A stretch of DNA of 64,000 nt from NCBI GenBank assembly GCA_905181955.1, contig CAJJAC010000005.1, positions 44,915 through 108,914 on the forward strand, written 5' to 3'. Position numbers and translations under genes: made by a program. Shown here piece by piece: positions 17,661 to 26,669 of this stretch. The stretch's first letter is position 1, and each line of letters opens with the position of its first letter. The notes under the pieces are model-generated. The model ran no database searches, was not told where the DNA came from, and saw nothing but the letters and a program-made list of their open reading frames with translations. The stretch is from SAR86 cluster bacterium SAR86B. GTDB lineage: Bacteria; Pseudomonadota; Gammaproteobacteria; Magnimaribacterales; D2472.

Positions 17661-18770
17661 TAACTTCTTTACAAAATTTATTACATCCCTAGCTAAGATT
17701 TCTGGATTTTCGTTTGCAGCAAAATGCCCACCATCAAATTCGTTCCACTGAACAACATTATAAATTTTTTCAGCCCATGCTCGTGGCGGTTTAATAATTT
17801 CATTACTAAATACGGCACCTGCAAAGGGCGCTTTGATTGAATTAAAGGAAAAACCAAACTGACCATTTGCCTTATATATTCTAAATGATGAAGTAATAGA
17901 CTCAGTGAACCAATACAGTGAAACAATAGCTAGAACTTCATCTAAATCTAATATTAATTTATCATTCTCATCATCAGTCCAGGCATGAAACTTTTCAATT
18001 ATCCATGCTGCCAAACCAATGGGAGAGTCATTAAGCCCAAATCCAAGCGTTTGTGGCTTCGTACTCTGAATTGCATAGTAGCCATAACCACTTGATTGAT
18101 ATTTTTGTTGGTTTTCTAAACCTTTTATCTCTCTTTTATTTAATCCTTCCAGAGGATCGCCATCTTCAGGAGGCCATGCAATTATTAAATTAAGATGAAT
18201 CCCCAGACAGGCCTCTGGAAATAATTCAGCTATCCATTTACTAATTGTTGCCCCCCAATCTCCTCCCTGCACAACATATTGCTCATAGCCTAATTCGAGC
18301 ATGAGTTCATGTTCGAGTTTAGCAATTTCTTTAGAGCTCATGCCTGGTTCCGATGCTTTATCTGAAAATCCAAAACCAACAAGGGAAGGGCATACGATAT
18401 GAAAATCTACTTCAGGATTATCTTTTAAAATAGGAATAATTTTTAAGAATTCCTGAATACTTCCTGGCCAACCGTGTGTCATAAGCAAAGGAATAGCATC
18501 AGGATTACTAGATGGAGAATGCAAGAAATGAATTTTTAGCCCTGAGCTTGTTTTAAATTTATAGCTACCGATCTTATTTAATAAACCTTCATGATGTCGC
18601 CAATCAAAATCATTTACCCAATACTCGGCAATGTCTTGCATAAACTTTAAACTAGTTCCATGCGACCATTTTGAATCATTAACTTCATCAGGCCAGCGCG
18701 TAAGTTTAATTTTTTGATGAAGTAACTCTATATCAGAGTCTTTAATGTGAATTGGAAAATTTTCTATCAT
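17652..18770 (-). CDS. Epoxide hydrolase, microsomal type
   Basis: This alpha/beta hydrolase (372 aa) carries the N-terminal EHN domain (about 3-110, including LTRWPDEV and WRHHEG). The oxyanion motif HGWPGS lies at 99-104 and the catalytic nucleophile is D171 in QGGDWGATI. The catalytic His is in FDGGHFAANENPE near the end. Family members open epoxides to diols; the nucleophile Asp distinguishes it from esterases. No signal peptide is seen. It reads convergently to a TetR regulator. The substrate is unknown. Confidence 0.9.
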   Translation of the reverse strand: MIENFPIHIKDSDIELLHQKIKLTRWPDEVNDSKWSHGTSLKFMQDIAEYWVNDFDWRHHEGLLNKIGSYKFKTSSGLKIHFLHSPSSNPDAIPLLMTHGWPGSIQEFLKIIPILKDNPEVDFHIVCPSLVGFGFSDKASEPGMSSKEIAKLEHELMLELGYEQYVVQGGDWGATISKWIAELFPEACLGIHLNLIIAWPPEDGDPLEGLNKREIKGLENQQKYQSSGYGYYAIQSTKPQTLGFGLNDSPIGLAAWIIEKFHAWTDDENDKLILDLDEVLAIVSLYWFTESITSSFRIYKANGQFGFSFNSIKAPFAGAVFSNEIIKPPRAWAEKIYNVVQWNEFDGGHFAANENPEILARDVINFVKKLKL

Positions 18771-18842
18771 TGTTATACCTTCTTTAGAGATACAATATTT
18801 TATCTACGAATAATATTCAACTGATATAATTCACCTCCACTT

Positions 18843-19349
18843 ATGAATCTAGAATCAATACAAGAATTTTTAATAAATAACATCGAGTATTCTTGGATGA
18901 TTATTATGTTTTTTGCATTCGCAGAATCTTTTTTAATAACTGGAATTTTTATATCTTCTGCAATTCTATTTTCGATTTGTATCTTTTTATACAACATGGA
19001 AGCTCTGAGTATTTTTGGCATTGTTCCAATTGCAATATTGGGAGCGCATATTGGTGATATCTCGAGTTTCTTTTTAGGCAAAACACTAGGTCCACAAATA
19101 TTAAGCACTAAAGTTCTTACAAAAAGAGCAAAGACAATTAAAAGAGCTCAAAAGTTTTTAGATAAATTTGGCCCATATACAGTACTTTTTGGAAGATTTG
19201 TCCCTGCTATTAGAGCACTTACTCCTTTTTTACTTGGAATTTCTGATGTAAAAGCTGTAAGATTTTATATAGCAGATGTCATAGCGTGTCTTTTGTGGGG
19301 AATCGCCTTGGGATTTTTAGTAATAGGAATTGGATCAATTTTTGGTTAA
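18843..19349 (+). CDS. DedA-family membrane protein
   Basis: This 168-aa inner-membrane protein of the DedA/SNARE-associated family has about five hydrophobic segments. It contains AFAESFLITGIFISS, the GDISSFFLGKTLG segment and the conserved FGRFVPAIRALTPFLLGIS motif, whose arginines are essential in characterised DedA proteins. The family acts in lipid carrier recycling and membrane energetics. It is slightly shorter than the usual 190-220 aa. It is first of a run with a small membrane protein and a HIT protein. Confidence 0.88.
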   Translation: MNLESIQEFLINNIEYSWMIIMFFAFAESFLITGIFISSAILFSICIFLYNMEALSIFGIVPIAILGAHIGDISSFFLGKTLGPQILSTKVLTKRAKTIKRAQKFLDKFGPYTVLFGRFVPAIRALTPFLLGISDVKAVRFYIADVIACLLWGIALGFLVIGIGSIFG

Positions 19350-19355
19350 AACATT

Positions 19356-19547
19356 ATGATTAATATATTAATTTTATTTTTAAGCGTTATCGCTGTTATA
19401 TTTTTATTTCAGCAATTAATAAAAGCCAAGAGATCTGGCAGATTTATTCAAACAATAAGAGACTTATTTGTAGTTTTACTTGCCTTAGCAATGACCTCGG
19501 CTATTTTTTATATAGTTTTTAGGTTGGTTATTAGGTTCTTTATATAA
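19356..19547 (+). CDS. Small two-segment membrane protein
   Basis: This 63-residue protein of unknown function is mostly hydrophobic, with a first membrane segment at about 2-20 and a second at about 37-60. A basic stretch (KAKRSGRF) between them suggests a cytoplasmic loop. It lies 6 bases after the DedA gene and 11 before the HIT gene, so it is probably co-transcribed. I recognise no family. Confidence 0.65.
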   Translation: MINILILFLSVIAVIFLFQQLIKAKRSGRFIQTIRDLFVVLLALAMTSAIFYIVFRLVIRFFI

Positions 19548-19558
19548 AGGTTTTGTTA

Positions 19559-19894
19559 ATGACTTTATTTCAAAAGATTATAGATAAAGAAATTCCAGCT
19601 AAAATTATTTACGAAGATGATCTGTCTTTAGTATTTGAAGATATTAATCCACAGGCTCCGACTCATCTTCTTATTATCCCCAGGAAACCTATTGTTAAGA
19701 TATCTGATGTTTTAGAAGAGGATAAAGAACTGATGGGGCATTTAATTTGGGTTGCTGGCGAGGTAGCTAGAAAGATTGGTGTAGAAGATGCTTTTAGGCT
19801 AGTAGTTAACAATGGTGCAAAAGCTGGGCAAAGTGTATTTCATGTTCATGTCCATCTTTTATCAGGTCGACCATTTTTATGGCCACCTGGTTAA
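19559..19894 (+). CDS. HIT-family nucleotide hydrolase
   Basis: This 111-aa histidine-triad protein resembles the bacterial HinT group, which hydrolyses AMP-lysine and other purine phosphoramidates. It begins TLFQKIIDKEIPAKIIYEDD, has the INPQAPTHLLIIPRKPI segment and ends with the active-site HVHVHLLSGRP. The ATG at 19559 has AAAGG 8 bases upstream and is preferred over a TTG two codons earlier. It sits last in the DedA run. Confidence 0.93.
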   Translation: MTLFQKIIDKEIPAKIIYEDDLSLVFEDINPQAPTHLLIIPRKPIVKISDVLEEDKELMGHLIWVAGEVARKIGVEDAFRLVVNNGAKAGQSVFHVHVHLLSGRPFLWPPG

Positions 19895-19898
19895 TTAT

Positions 19899-20003
19899 CT
19901 AACCTCCGTAAAACATAGACCCGACTCCAAGCACAAATACTAGAGCGCCAATACCTAAAACAAAGAACGAAGCATGCCTTATAGTTTCTGAATCAGTATT
20001 CAT
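19899..20003 (-). CDS. 34-residue single-span membrane peptide
   Basis: This short minus-strand frame has an ATG at 20001-20003 preceded by a strong AAGGGGGA ribosome site 6 bases away, and a TAG stop at 19899-19901. It encodes 34 residues: a polar N-terminus (MNTDSETIRH) and one Gly/Val/Phe-rich membrane span ending in FYGG. It is convergent with the HIT gene, 4 bases away. I do not recognise it; it could be a small subunit of a membrane complex. The ribosome site and clean hydrophobic pattern support a real gene. Confidence 0.62.
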   Translation of the reverse strand: MNTDSETIRHASFFVLGIGALVFVLGVGSMFYGG

Positions 20004-20159
20004 AATAATCCCCCTTGTTTTAAATATAAAAAAAAATACACTTATATACAAGTTTTATCTATTTATTTTATATACAACCTTCCCAAATAATAGACTTATT
20101 TCACTAGTCTTTTCAGGTTATGATTGCAGGAATATATTTGCTATTAGGCTCATATCTTT
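20004..20159. promoter_or_regulatory. Divergent intergenic region
   Basis: These 156 bases separate the 34-residue peptide gene from the MFS transporter and must hold both promoters. It is AT-rich, and no clear operator or hairpin was recognised. Confidence 0.3.
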
Positions 20160-21416
20160 ATGAAAAAATTTAAATTAAATACAGAATCCAAAGCTTGGAT
20201 TGCCTATGATGCAGGTAATTCAGCTTTTGCAACAACTATTGTTGCAGCATTCTTCCCTATTTTTTACAAAGAGTTCTGGTCATCAGGAGTTGATAGTCTT
20301 ACAGCAGCATCCTATTACAGCTGGACACTTACTATAAGCAATTTGGCTTTACTATTTACTGCTCCAATTATTGGATCAATAACTGATCTATCCAGAACAA
20401 CTAAAAGATTATTTGCATCTTTTACTTTAGTTTCAATCTTTTTTGTTGGACTGTTATACACCTTAGATCTTGGGGCATGGTTTCAAGCATTAATATTTTT
20501 TGGAATTGCTAATTATTGTTTCTCTGCGGGTAATATTTTATATGACAAGATGCTAGTTCAAATTGCACCTCAGTCACAATTAACAAGAATTTCAAGTCTG
20601 GGGTTTGCTTTTGGGTATTTAGGCGGAGGCATGTTATTTTTAGTTAACGCAGTTATGACTTTGTATCCAGAGTCTTTTGGCCTTGACGATGCATCTGAGG
20701 CAATTCGCTGGTCGTTCATCATGGTATCTATTTGGTGGAGCTTATTTTTAATACCACTTGTTATTCATTTTAAAGATAGGGGTGTTGCCTTGTATGAAAA
20801 ATCTTTAATAAAAGAATCTACAGCCAAAGTTTTTATCACTCTAAAAAATATTTCTCAACATAAAAATGCTTTTCTATTTTTGCTGGCTTTCTTCTTATAT
20901 ATAGATGGCGTCCATACCGTTATGGCGTTAGCGTCTACTTTTGCTTTAAATCTTGGCCTGGCTAGCAGCTCCGTAATTGTTGGGCTTATCCTTGTTCAGT
21001 TTGTTGCATTTCCAGCAACTCTTCTTTGGTCACGCATATCAGAAAAATATGGAGATAGATCAGTTATTAATATCTGTATATTGGCTTATATAGCAATTGT
21101 TGTTTACTCAACAACGCTCTCGTCAGCGTTGGAATTTTATATACTAGCTGTAGGTGTTGGATCAGTTCAAGGCGGAATTCAGTCCTGCTCCAGAAGCTTG
21201 TTCGGCAAACTAGTTCCCGAAGAGAAAGCTGGTGAATTTTTTGGATTCTTTAACACTTTCGGAAAAGCTGGCGCTTTTATAGGTCCTGCACTTGTAGCCA
21301 TTTTTATTACTTTTTTTGGAAATATCACAATCGCACTAACCCCAGTCATATTTTTATTTGTTGCAGGTGGCTTAGTTATGCTAAAAGTTAAGGAACCAAA
21401 TGAAATTACTAAGTAA
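20160..21416 (+). CDS. MFS transporter, UMF1 (Atg22-like) family
   Basis: This twelve-segment inner-membrane carrier (418 aa) begins with KAWIAYDAGNSAFATTIVAAFFPIFY, the hallmark of the UMF1 family (WxxYDxxNSAF). It continues with typical major-facilitator loops (APIIGSITDLSRTTKRL, VPEEKAGEFFGFFNTFGKAGAFIGP). Fungal relatives export amino acids from vacuoles; the bacterial substrate is not known. The stop overlaps the start of a small membrane protein by 17 bases. Confidence 0.88.
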   Translation: MKKFKLNTESKAWIAYDAGNSAFATTIVAAFFPIFYKEFWSSGVDSLTAASYYSWTLTISNLALLFTAPIIGSITDLSRTTKRLFASFTLVSIFFVGLLYTLDLGAWFQALIFFGIANYCFSAGNILYDKMLVQIAPQSQLTRISSLGFAFGYLGGGMLFLVNAVMTLYPESFGLDDASEAIRWSFIMVSIWWSLFLIPLVIHFKDRGVALYEKSLIKESTAKVFITLKNISQHKNAFLFLLAFFLYIDGVHTVMALASTFALNLGLASSSVIVGLILVQFVAFPATLLWSRISEKYGDRSVINICILAYIAIVVYSTTLSSALEFYILAVGVGSVQGGIQSCSRSLFGKLVPEEKAGEFFGFFNTFGKAGAFIGPALVAIFITFFGNITIALTPVIFLFVAGGLVMLKVKEPNEITK

Positions 21417-21600
21417 AGAATCATTTATTTTTTATAGCATTTTAGGAGCTTTTGCTGGTTTTGTGGTTGCTCCTTTTATTCGTAGCTTGTTAGACCTAAG
21501 TTTTGCTTTAGAGATTGTCATAACATCAGCAATAATAATTCCCATGTATTATTTTGCTAAAAAGTTTTTTGTAAAACTTAAGACAAAATATTTTTCTTAG
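21400..21600 (+). CDS. Small membrane protein after the MFS carrier
   Basis: This unrecognised 66-residue protein has two hydrophobic stretches (about 8-28 and 35-54) and a basic tail (KKFFVKLKTKYFS). It begins inside the MFS gene and so is translationally coupled to it. Its last 23 bases overlap the end of the convergent glycerophosphodiesterase gene. The coupling supports it as real. Confidence 0.55.
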   Translation: MKLLSKESFIFYSILGAFAGFVVAPFIRSLLDLSFALEIVITSAIIIPMYYFAKKFFVKLKTKYFS

Positions 21601-22324
21601 CTAGCAGATGCTTAAGCTCTAATGGTCTGTCAGTAATAATTCCATCAACACCCATAGATATAAGTTTATCCATTGTTTCTTGATCATTAATGGTCCACAC
21701 AATAATTTTTAAACCCTTTTTTTGAACATAATTTATAAATCTTTGTGTCACTATTTTAATCCCATACTGATAGATAGGAACTTGAAGGCATTGACCATGA
21801 ATTGATTTTGAGTAAAGACCAAAACTTGCAAGCAATGTTTTAATTATCTCTTTAGGACCCATAGATATACATATATCTGGATACAAATTTCTTACCATTT
21901 CAAGCCTCTTGCTTGAAAAGCTTGCAATACATACTCGATTAAGAGCTCCACATTCCTCTATTACTTTTAAAGCAGGAATAGCAACATCATCTGTTTTTAC
22001 ATCTATTTGAAATAAGGTGTTTGGAAGACTTATTAGTACAGATTTCAGTGTAGGAATTTTATGATCAGAAAATATTACAAGATTATCTATTTCTAAACTT
22101 GATAACTCATTAAATAATTTTTTCTCTCCAACTATTCTTGATAAGTCTTCATCATGAAATATATATGGAATTCCATCAGAGGTAACTTGAACATCGGTTT
22201 CAATATATTCACATCCTATGTCATGAGCGTACTGAAAAGATTCTAGGGTATTTTCATTGGCCTCTAAAGCCCCACCCCTATGAGCAAGTACCGCCATCCC
22301 CTCAAAATCTAAATAATGTTTCAT
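21578..22324 (-). CDS. ugpQ: Cytoplasmic glycerophosphodiester phosphodiesterase
   Basis: This TIM-barrel GDPD enzyme (248 aa) splits glycerophosphodiesters from lipid turnover into glycerol-3-phosphate and an alcohol. AHRGGALEANENTLESFQYA carries the HRG motif, and IETDVQVTSDGIPYIFHDEDL holds the E-x-D and catalytic His. VWTINDQETMDKLISMGVDGIITDRP closes the barrel. There is no signal peptide, so it resembles UgpQ rather than periplasmic GlpQ. It is convergent with the small membrane gene and divergent from an acyltransferase; together these suggest phospholipid turnover. Confidence 0.92.
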   Translation of the reverse strand: MKHYLDFEGMAVLAHRGGALEANENTLESFQYAHDIGCEYIETDVQVTSDGIPYIFHDEDLSRIVGEKKLFNELSSLEIDNLVIFSDHKIPTLKSVLISLPNTLFQIDVKTDDVAIPALKVIEECGALNRVCIASFSSKRLEMVRNLYPDICISMGPKEIIKTLLASFGLYSKSIHGQCLQVPIYQYGIKIVTQRFINYVQKKGLKIIVWTINDQETMDKLISMGVDGIITDRPLELKHLLAKKNILS

Positions 22325-22375
22325 AAGTGAATATTACTGTAAAATATAATTTAAATTATATCCTACTGACTGCAC

Positions 22376-23503
22376 GTGAAAAGATTTGATTCTATTAGAC
22401 CTTACACAGACTCAGAAGTGCAAAGTGTGCTTCAGCAATTATCAACTAATAAAGATGTTGTAAAAGCTTTCATATCAGCAAGTAAGTATAAGTATCTAGC
22501 TAAACTTCCTTTCAGCAGTTTACTTATATCAAAAATACTGCAAAACAAGATTAAAGACATTCATACTGTTAAAGATTATCAGTCTATTTTTGAGAATTTA
22601 GTTGATGATATGATCAAAAATAAAACCTCGGGCTTTACCTATGATGGTTTTAATAATATTCAATCTAATAAAGCTTACCTATACATATCCAACCATCGAG
22701 ACATCACAGTTGATCCAGCTTTATTAAATTTCCTGCTGCATAAGAACAATCTAATAACAACTAATATCGCAGTAGGCAATAACTTAATGAGTGAAGCTTG
22801 GGCTTCAGACCTAATGAGACTCAATAAAAGTTTTATTATTGATAGGACTGGTAAATCTAAGCGTGAGATATATCAGGGACTTAATTTAGCTTCTGAGTAT
22901 ATTGAGGACAGTATTTTAGATAAAAATGAGCCTATCTGGATCGCTCAAAAACAAGGTAGAGCAAAAGATGGTATTGATGAGACTGACCCAGCTCTGCTCA
23001 AAATGATACATTTAATTAATAGAAAATCTATCAGCATTTGTGATTACTTTAATTCACTATGCTTTATACCGATTGCAGTGTCATATGAGTTTGATCCAAA
23101 TGATATATTTAAAGCTAATGAACTCTATGCTCTTGATATGCATCAAGAATACCAAAAAACAGATAAAGAAGATTTAAATAGCATTACTAACGGCATCTCA
23201 GGACAGAAGGGTATGGTGAACTTGAGTATCGGGTCACCTATCAAGTTTACCAAGGAAAGCTATGAAGATTCTGCAAAATTAATTACCAGATCTATTTTAC
23301 AATTATATAAATTACAGCCTTCAAATTTTGCCGCTTGCGATATTGAGAATACTGCTTATAAGCCTGATCACAATTTTTCTGAACAGCAGATAAAATCTGC
23401 TAGAGTTTATCTTGAAAAAAGAACACAAGGTCTTGAACCAGGAATTAAAGCATTACTTTTAAAGCAATACTCCAACCCTGTAATTGAAAAGAGCAAGTTA
23501 TAA
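22376..23503 (+). CDS. Acyltransferase of the glycerol-3-phosphate/PlsC superfamily
   Basis: This likely cytosolic or peripheral acyltransferase (375 aa) starts with GTG (MKRFDSIRPYTDSE). The catalytic region is AYLYISNHRDITVDPALL: the block-I His is followed by RDITVD instead of the usual H-x4-D spacing. FIIDRTGKSKREIYQGL and WIAQKQGRAKDGID occupy the positions of blocks II and III. There are no obvious membrane spans. This NHRD variant is known in some bacterial homologues. It may acylate lysophospholipids or another acceptor; the neighbouring GDPD gene fits lipid turnover. The stop is one base from the convergent amt stop. Confidence 0.72.
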   Translation: MKRFDSIRPYTDSEVQSVLQQLSTNKDVVKAFISASKYKYLAKLPFSSLLISKILQNKIKDIHTVKDYQSIFENLVDDMIKNKTSGFTYDGFNNIQSNKAYLYISNHRDITVDPALLNFLLHKNNLITTNIAVGNNLMSEAWASDLMRLNKSFIIDRTGKSKREIYQGLNLASEYIEDSILDKNEPIWIAQKQGRAKDGIDETDPALLKMIHLINRKSISICDYFNSLCFIPIAVSYEFDPNDIFKANELYALDMHQEYQKTDKEDLNSITNGISGQKGMVNLSIGSPIKFTKESYEDSAKLITRSILQLYKLQPSNFAACDIENTAYKPDHNFSEQQIKSARVYLEKRTQGLEPGIKALLLKQYSNPVIEKSKL

Positions 23504-23504
23504 C

Positions 23505-24791
23505 CTAAAAGCTATACCCTTGTTCGTTGTGTTCATTGATATCCACTCCTTCAGCCTCAACATCGTCAGATACACGAATATCAGTAAAAACACTAATAGA
23601 TTTAATAATGATATAAGTAGCTATAGCTGTCCATGCTGCTATTACAATAATGCCAAGCAATTGAATTTTTAATTGAACTAGAGCTCCACCTTCAGCAATA
23701 CCCGCAGCACCAGATCCTAAAAATCCATCTGGAGAGCCTAGAAAACTGATCATTATTATTCCTAAAATACCTCCAACTCCATGAACTGGAAACACATCCA
23801 ATGAATCATCGATATGAAAATAACCTTTAATAGTTTGAGTAGCATAAAAACATACAAAACCAGCCATTAGACCAATTAACATAGCTCCTCCTGGTCCTAC
23901 GCTACCAGCAGCTGGCGTGATAGTTGCTAGACCAGCTACCATACCTGTAGCTATACCAATCATAGTTGCTTTACCTTGTTTAACCCATTCAATGCCCATC
24001 CAGGTTAAAGCTCCTACAGCAGCACTTATATGAGTAACTAACATAGCCATACTTGCACTTGAATCTGCAGCAACAGCACTTCCAGCATTAAAGCCAAACC
24101 AGCCAACCCAAAGCATACAAGCTCCAATCATAACCATGGTTCGGTTATGAGGAGGCATTGGATTGCTTTGAAAACCTTTTCTATTTCCAAGCATTATAGC
24201 CGCTACAAGAGCTCCAACTCCGCAAGTTGTATGCACTACCAATCCTCCTGCAAAATCTATAACTCCAGCATTACCAAGAAATCCTCCACCCCAAACCATA
24301 TGACAGGCTGGTAGATATACAAAAGTAAACCAAAGAACGGAAAATATACATATAGCTCCAAACTTAACTCTTTCAGCAAATGCTCCAACCACAAGTGCAG
24401 GAGTAATTATTGCAAATGTCATTTGAAACATAACAAAGAGTGACTCAGGAATAGTTCCAGTCATTGAATCTCTTTCAACGCCATTAAGAAATATTGCACT
24501 TAGATCTCCAATAAATTGACCATCACCTTTAAATGCTAAGCTATATCCATATATAACCCAACAGACAGAGACTAAACAGGCGATTGCAAAGCATTGCATT
24601 AAAACTGAAAGAACATTCTTTGATCGAACAAGGCCTCCATAAAATAAAGCGAGTCCAGGCAATGTCATAAAGAGCACTAATGCAGTAGATGTTAATATCC
24701 AAGAAGTATCCCCAGAACTTAAATCCTGCGCTAAAAGTGTTGGCGCGAAGGTGCTCAATGAGCAACCTAATAGTAATTTTTTAATAGCCAT
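23505..24791 (-). CDS. amt: Ammonium transporter
   Basis: This AmtB/MEP/Rh channel (428 aa) starts with a cleavable signal segment (ending LLAQ) and has eleven membrane spans. Family features are FALFYGGLVRSKNVLSV, FAERVKFG, the pore-lining LVVHTTCGVGALVAA and FPVHGVGGILGI, which contain the twin His region. The C-terminal tail for GlnK contact is present. It is the last gene of the operon TorF-glnK-amt, 11 bases after glnK. The sigma-54 promoter at 25804-25820 probably controls it under nitrogen limitation. Confidence 0.96.
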   Translation of the reverse strand: MAIKKLLLGCSLSTFAPTLLAQDLSSGDTSWILTSTALVLFMTLPGLALFYGGLVRSKNVLSVLMQCFAIACLVSVCWVIYGYSLAFKGDGQFIGDLSAIFLNGVERDSMTGTIPESLFVMFQMTFAIITPALVVGAFAERVKFGAICIFSVLWFTFVYLPACHMVWGGGFLGNAGVIDFAGGLVVHTTCGVGALVAAIMLGNRKGFQSNPMPPHNRTMVMIGACMLWVGWFGFNAGSAVAADSSASMAMLVTHISAAVGALTWMGIEWVKQGKATMIGIATGMVAGLATITPAAGSVGPGGAMLIGLMAGFVCFYATQTIKGYFHIDDSLDVFPVHGVGGILGIIMISFLGSPDGFLGSGAAGIAEGGALVQLKIQLLGIIVIAAWTAIATYIIIKSISVFTDIRVSDDVEAEGVDINEHNEQGYSF

Positions 24792-24802
24792 ATTAATTCT
24801 CC

Positions 24803-25144
<342 letters not shown>

Positions 25145-25154
25145 TTATATCCTC

Positions 25155-25754
25155 TTAAAAGCTAGCAGTAATTGAAAAAACAAAAGCATCTTCATCAATT
25201 AAATCAATAGAGTCAGAACTAAAATTAGAATAGGTTAGAGCGCAATCATAAGATTTACATAAAAAAGCCCAATCAAAAGCATAATTTGTACCATAAGTAT
25301 CATAATCACCATAAGATAATGAAAAGGCGCCCATTGAGTATGATAAATCTACATAATCAGGTGCACCATCTTGACCAGAGTAATAACCCATTCCAACGCC
25401 GCCATAGCTCAAAGCAACTCCAATTTCTTGAAAATCTAATCCAGAATCACCAGGGTATCCAAAATTAATATAACTCACATCAACATCGATATCTCCAAAA
25501 GCAAAACCATACCCAAGATAGGTATCTAATTCATTTCCAGCACCTGCAGAAAAACTTACATTTGAACCCCAAACCCCAGCATAAAATCCTGATTCTGATG
25601 CAAAATCAAATCCACCATACATAGCTGGATCGCCTGAGGTTTGAGTCATGCCTCTCCATATGTAATCTGAAGAAAATCCAACATTAGCACTAGTATCAGC
25701 AAAGCCTGGAAGAGTTAAGAGGCTAGTTATAAATATAGTTAATAATTTGTTCAT
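25155..25754 (-). CDS. TorF-family putative outer-membrane porin
   Basis: This small outer-membrane beta-barrel (199 aa) of the family called TorF or Gcw_chp has a signal peptide of about 19 residues (cut after GFA). It then shows SANVGFSSDYIWRGMTQTSGDPAMYGGFDF, the family hallmark, followed by alternating amphipathic strands and a final Phe (SITASF). It is the first gene of the operon with glnK and amt, 13 bases upstream of glnK. That places it as a nitrogen-limitation porin; the solute it passes is unproven. Confidence 0.85.
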   Translation of the reverse strand: MNKLLTIFITSLLTLPGFADTSANVGFSSDYIWRGMTQTSGDPAMYGGFDFASESGFYAGVWGSNVSFSAGAGNELDTYLGYGFAFGDIDVDVSYINFGYPGDSGLDFQEIGVALSYGGVGMGYYSGQDGAPDYVDLSYSMGAFSLSYGDYDTYGTNYAFDWAFLCKSYDCALTYSNFSSDSIDLIDEDAFVFSITASF

Positions 25755-25803
25755 TTAATATCTCCTTAATATAGGTTAAAAAAATCGTTCTATAACTTTA
25801 GTA

Positions 25804-25820
25804 AAGCAATTTTCATGCCA
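25804..25820 (-). promoter_or_regulatory. Sigma-54 promoter of the TorF-glnK-amt operon
   Basis: The minus strand reads TGGCATGAAAATTGCT, against the sigma-54 consensus TGGCACG-N4-TTGCW. The only mismatch is one base in the -24 element, and the GG-to-GC spacing is exact. It lies about 50 bases upstream of the first gene, giving a start near 25793. GlnK and Amt are classical nitrogen-regulated sigma-54 targets. No rpoN or ntrC is in the window. Confidence 0.85.
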
Positions 25821-25898
25821 AAAAAATGGTTTCATTTAGTAGCTGTTTATATAGCCCTTAATGGTTATAATTCATCTCTAAGTTTTTACGGAGATAAT

Positions 25899-26669
25899 AT
25901 GGATTTAAAAAATAAAATTGCATTAGTTACAGGAGGCGCTTCTGGTCTTGGAAGGGCCACAGTTGAGAAGTTTGTTTCTGAAGGAGCTAAGGTAGCCATC
26001 CTTGATTTGAATGAAGATAAGGCTAAAGAAGTTCAAGCTGCTTTAGGCGAAGAAAATGTTCAATATTTTTTAACTAATGTTATGGAAGAGCAACCAGTAA
26101 TGGATGCTATTGCAGGTATTAAAGAAAAGTTTGGAGCTCTTCATGTTGCTGTTAACTGTGCAGGAACTGGATATGGAGCTAGAATTCTTGGTAAAGAAGC
26201 GCCTCATCCTCTAGATCATTTTAAATTTATCATTGATCTAAATTTAGTTGGTACTTTTAATGTAATGCGATTAGCTGCTGAGTTGATGGATAAAAATGAA
26301 CCAGACGCCAAAGGTGAAAAAGGTGTTTTGATTAATACAGCATCCGTTGCTGGTTATGAAGGGCAAATTGGTCAATCTGCTTATAGCGCCTCTAAAGCTG
26401 GTGTTATAGGTTTAACTCTTACAGCTGCAAGAGATCTTGCAAGGCATAGTATAAGAGTTTGCACTATTGCTCCTGGTATTTTTGATACCCCATTAATGCA
26501 ACTAGCTCCTGATAAAGTAAGACAACCACTTCTTGATTCAACTCAGTTTCCTCACAGGTTTGGGATTCCGGAAGAGTATGGAGATTTAGCGGCTCATATT
26601 GTTTCAAATTCTTATTTAAATGGTGAGACTATAAGAATAGATTCAGGTATGCGAATGACGCCAAGATGA
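25899..26669 (+). CDS. SDR dehydrogenase, 3-hydroxyacyl-CoA type
   Basis: This NAD-dependent short-chain dehydrogenase (256 aa) resembles the 3-hydroxyacyl-CoA dehydrogenase type 2 (HSD17B10) group. It has the cofactor motif TGGASGLGRATVE, NCAGTGYG, the catalytic Ser in INTASVAGYEG and Tyr-x3-Lys in SAYSASKAG. The PGIFDTPLMQLAPDKVR segment is characteristic of the group. The frame is open from 25815, but that ATG lies in the sigma-54 site; the ATG at 25899 has a CGGAGA ribosome site and starts MDLKNKIALVTGG. The stop overlaps the next start by 4 bases. Confidence 0.88.
   Translation: MDLKNKIALVTGGASGLGRATVEKFVSEGAKVAILDLNEDKAKEVQAALGEENVQYFLTNVMEEQPVMDAIAGIKEKFGALHVAVNCAGTGYGARILGKEAPHPLDHFKFIIDLNLVGTFNVMRLAAELMDKNEPDAKGEKGVLINTASVAGYEGQIGQSAYSASKAGVIGLTLTAARDLARHSIRVCTIAPGIFDTPLMQLAPDKVRQPLLDSTQFPHRFGIPEEYGDLAAHIVSNSYLNGETIRIDSGMRMTPR

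Noticed and set aside
25286..25468. Plus-strand 60-residue frame rich in His and Asn
   Set aside because: Antisense to the TorF-family gene; composition reflects the barrel codons.
25815..25898. Upstream ATG for the SDR gene
   Set aside because: It falls in the sigma-54 -24 element of the divergent operon and lacks a ribosome site; the ATG at 25899 has one.
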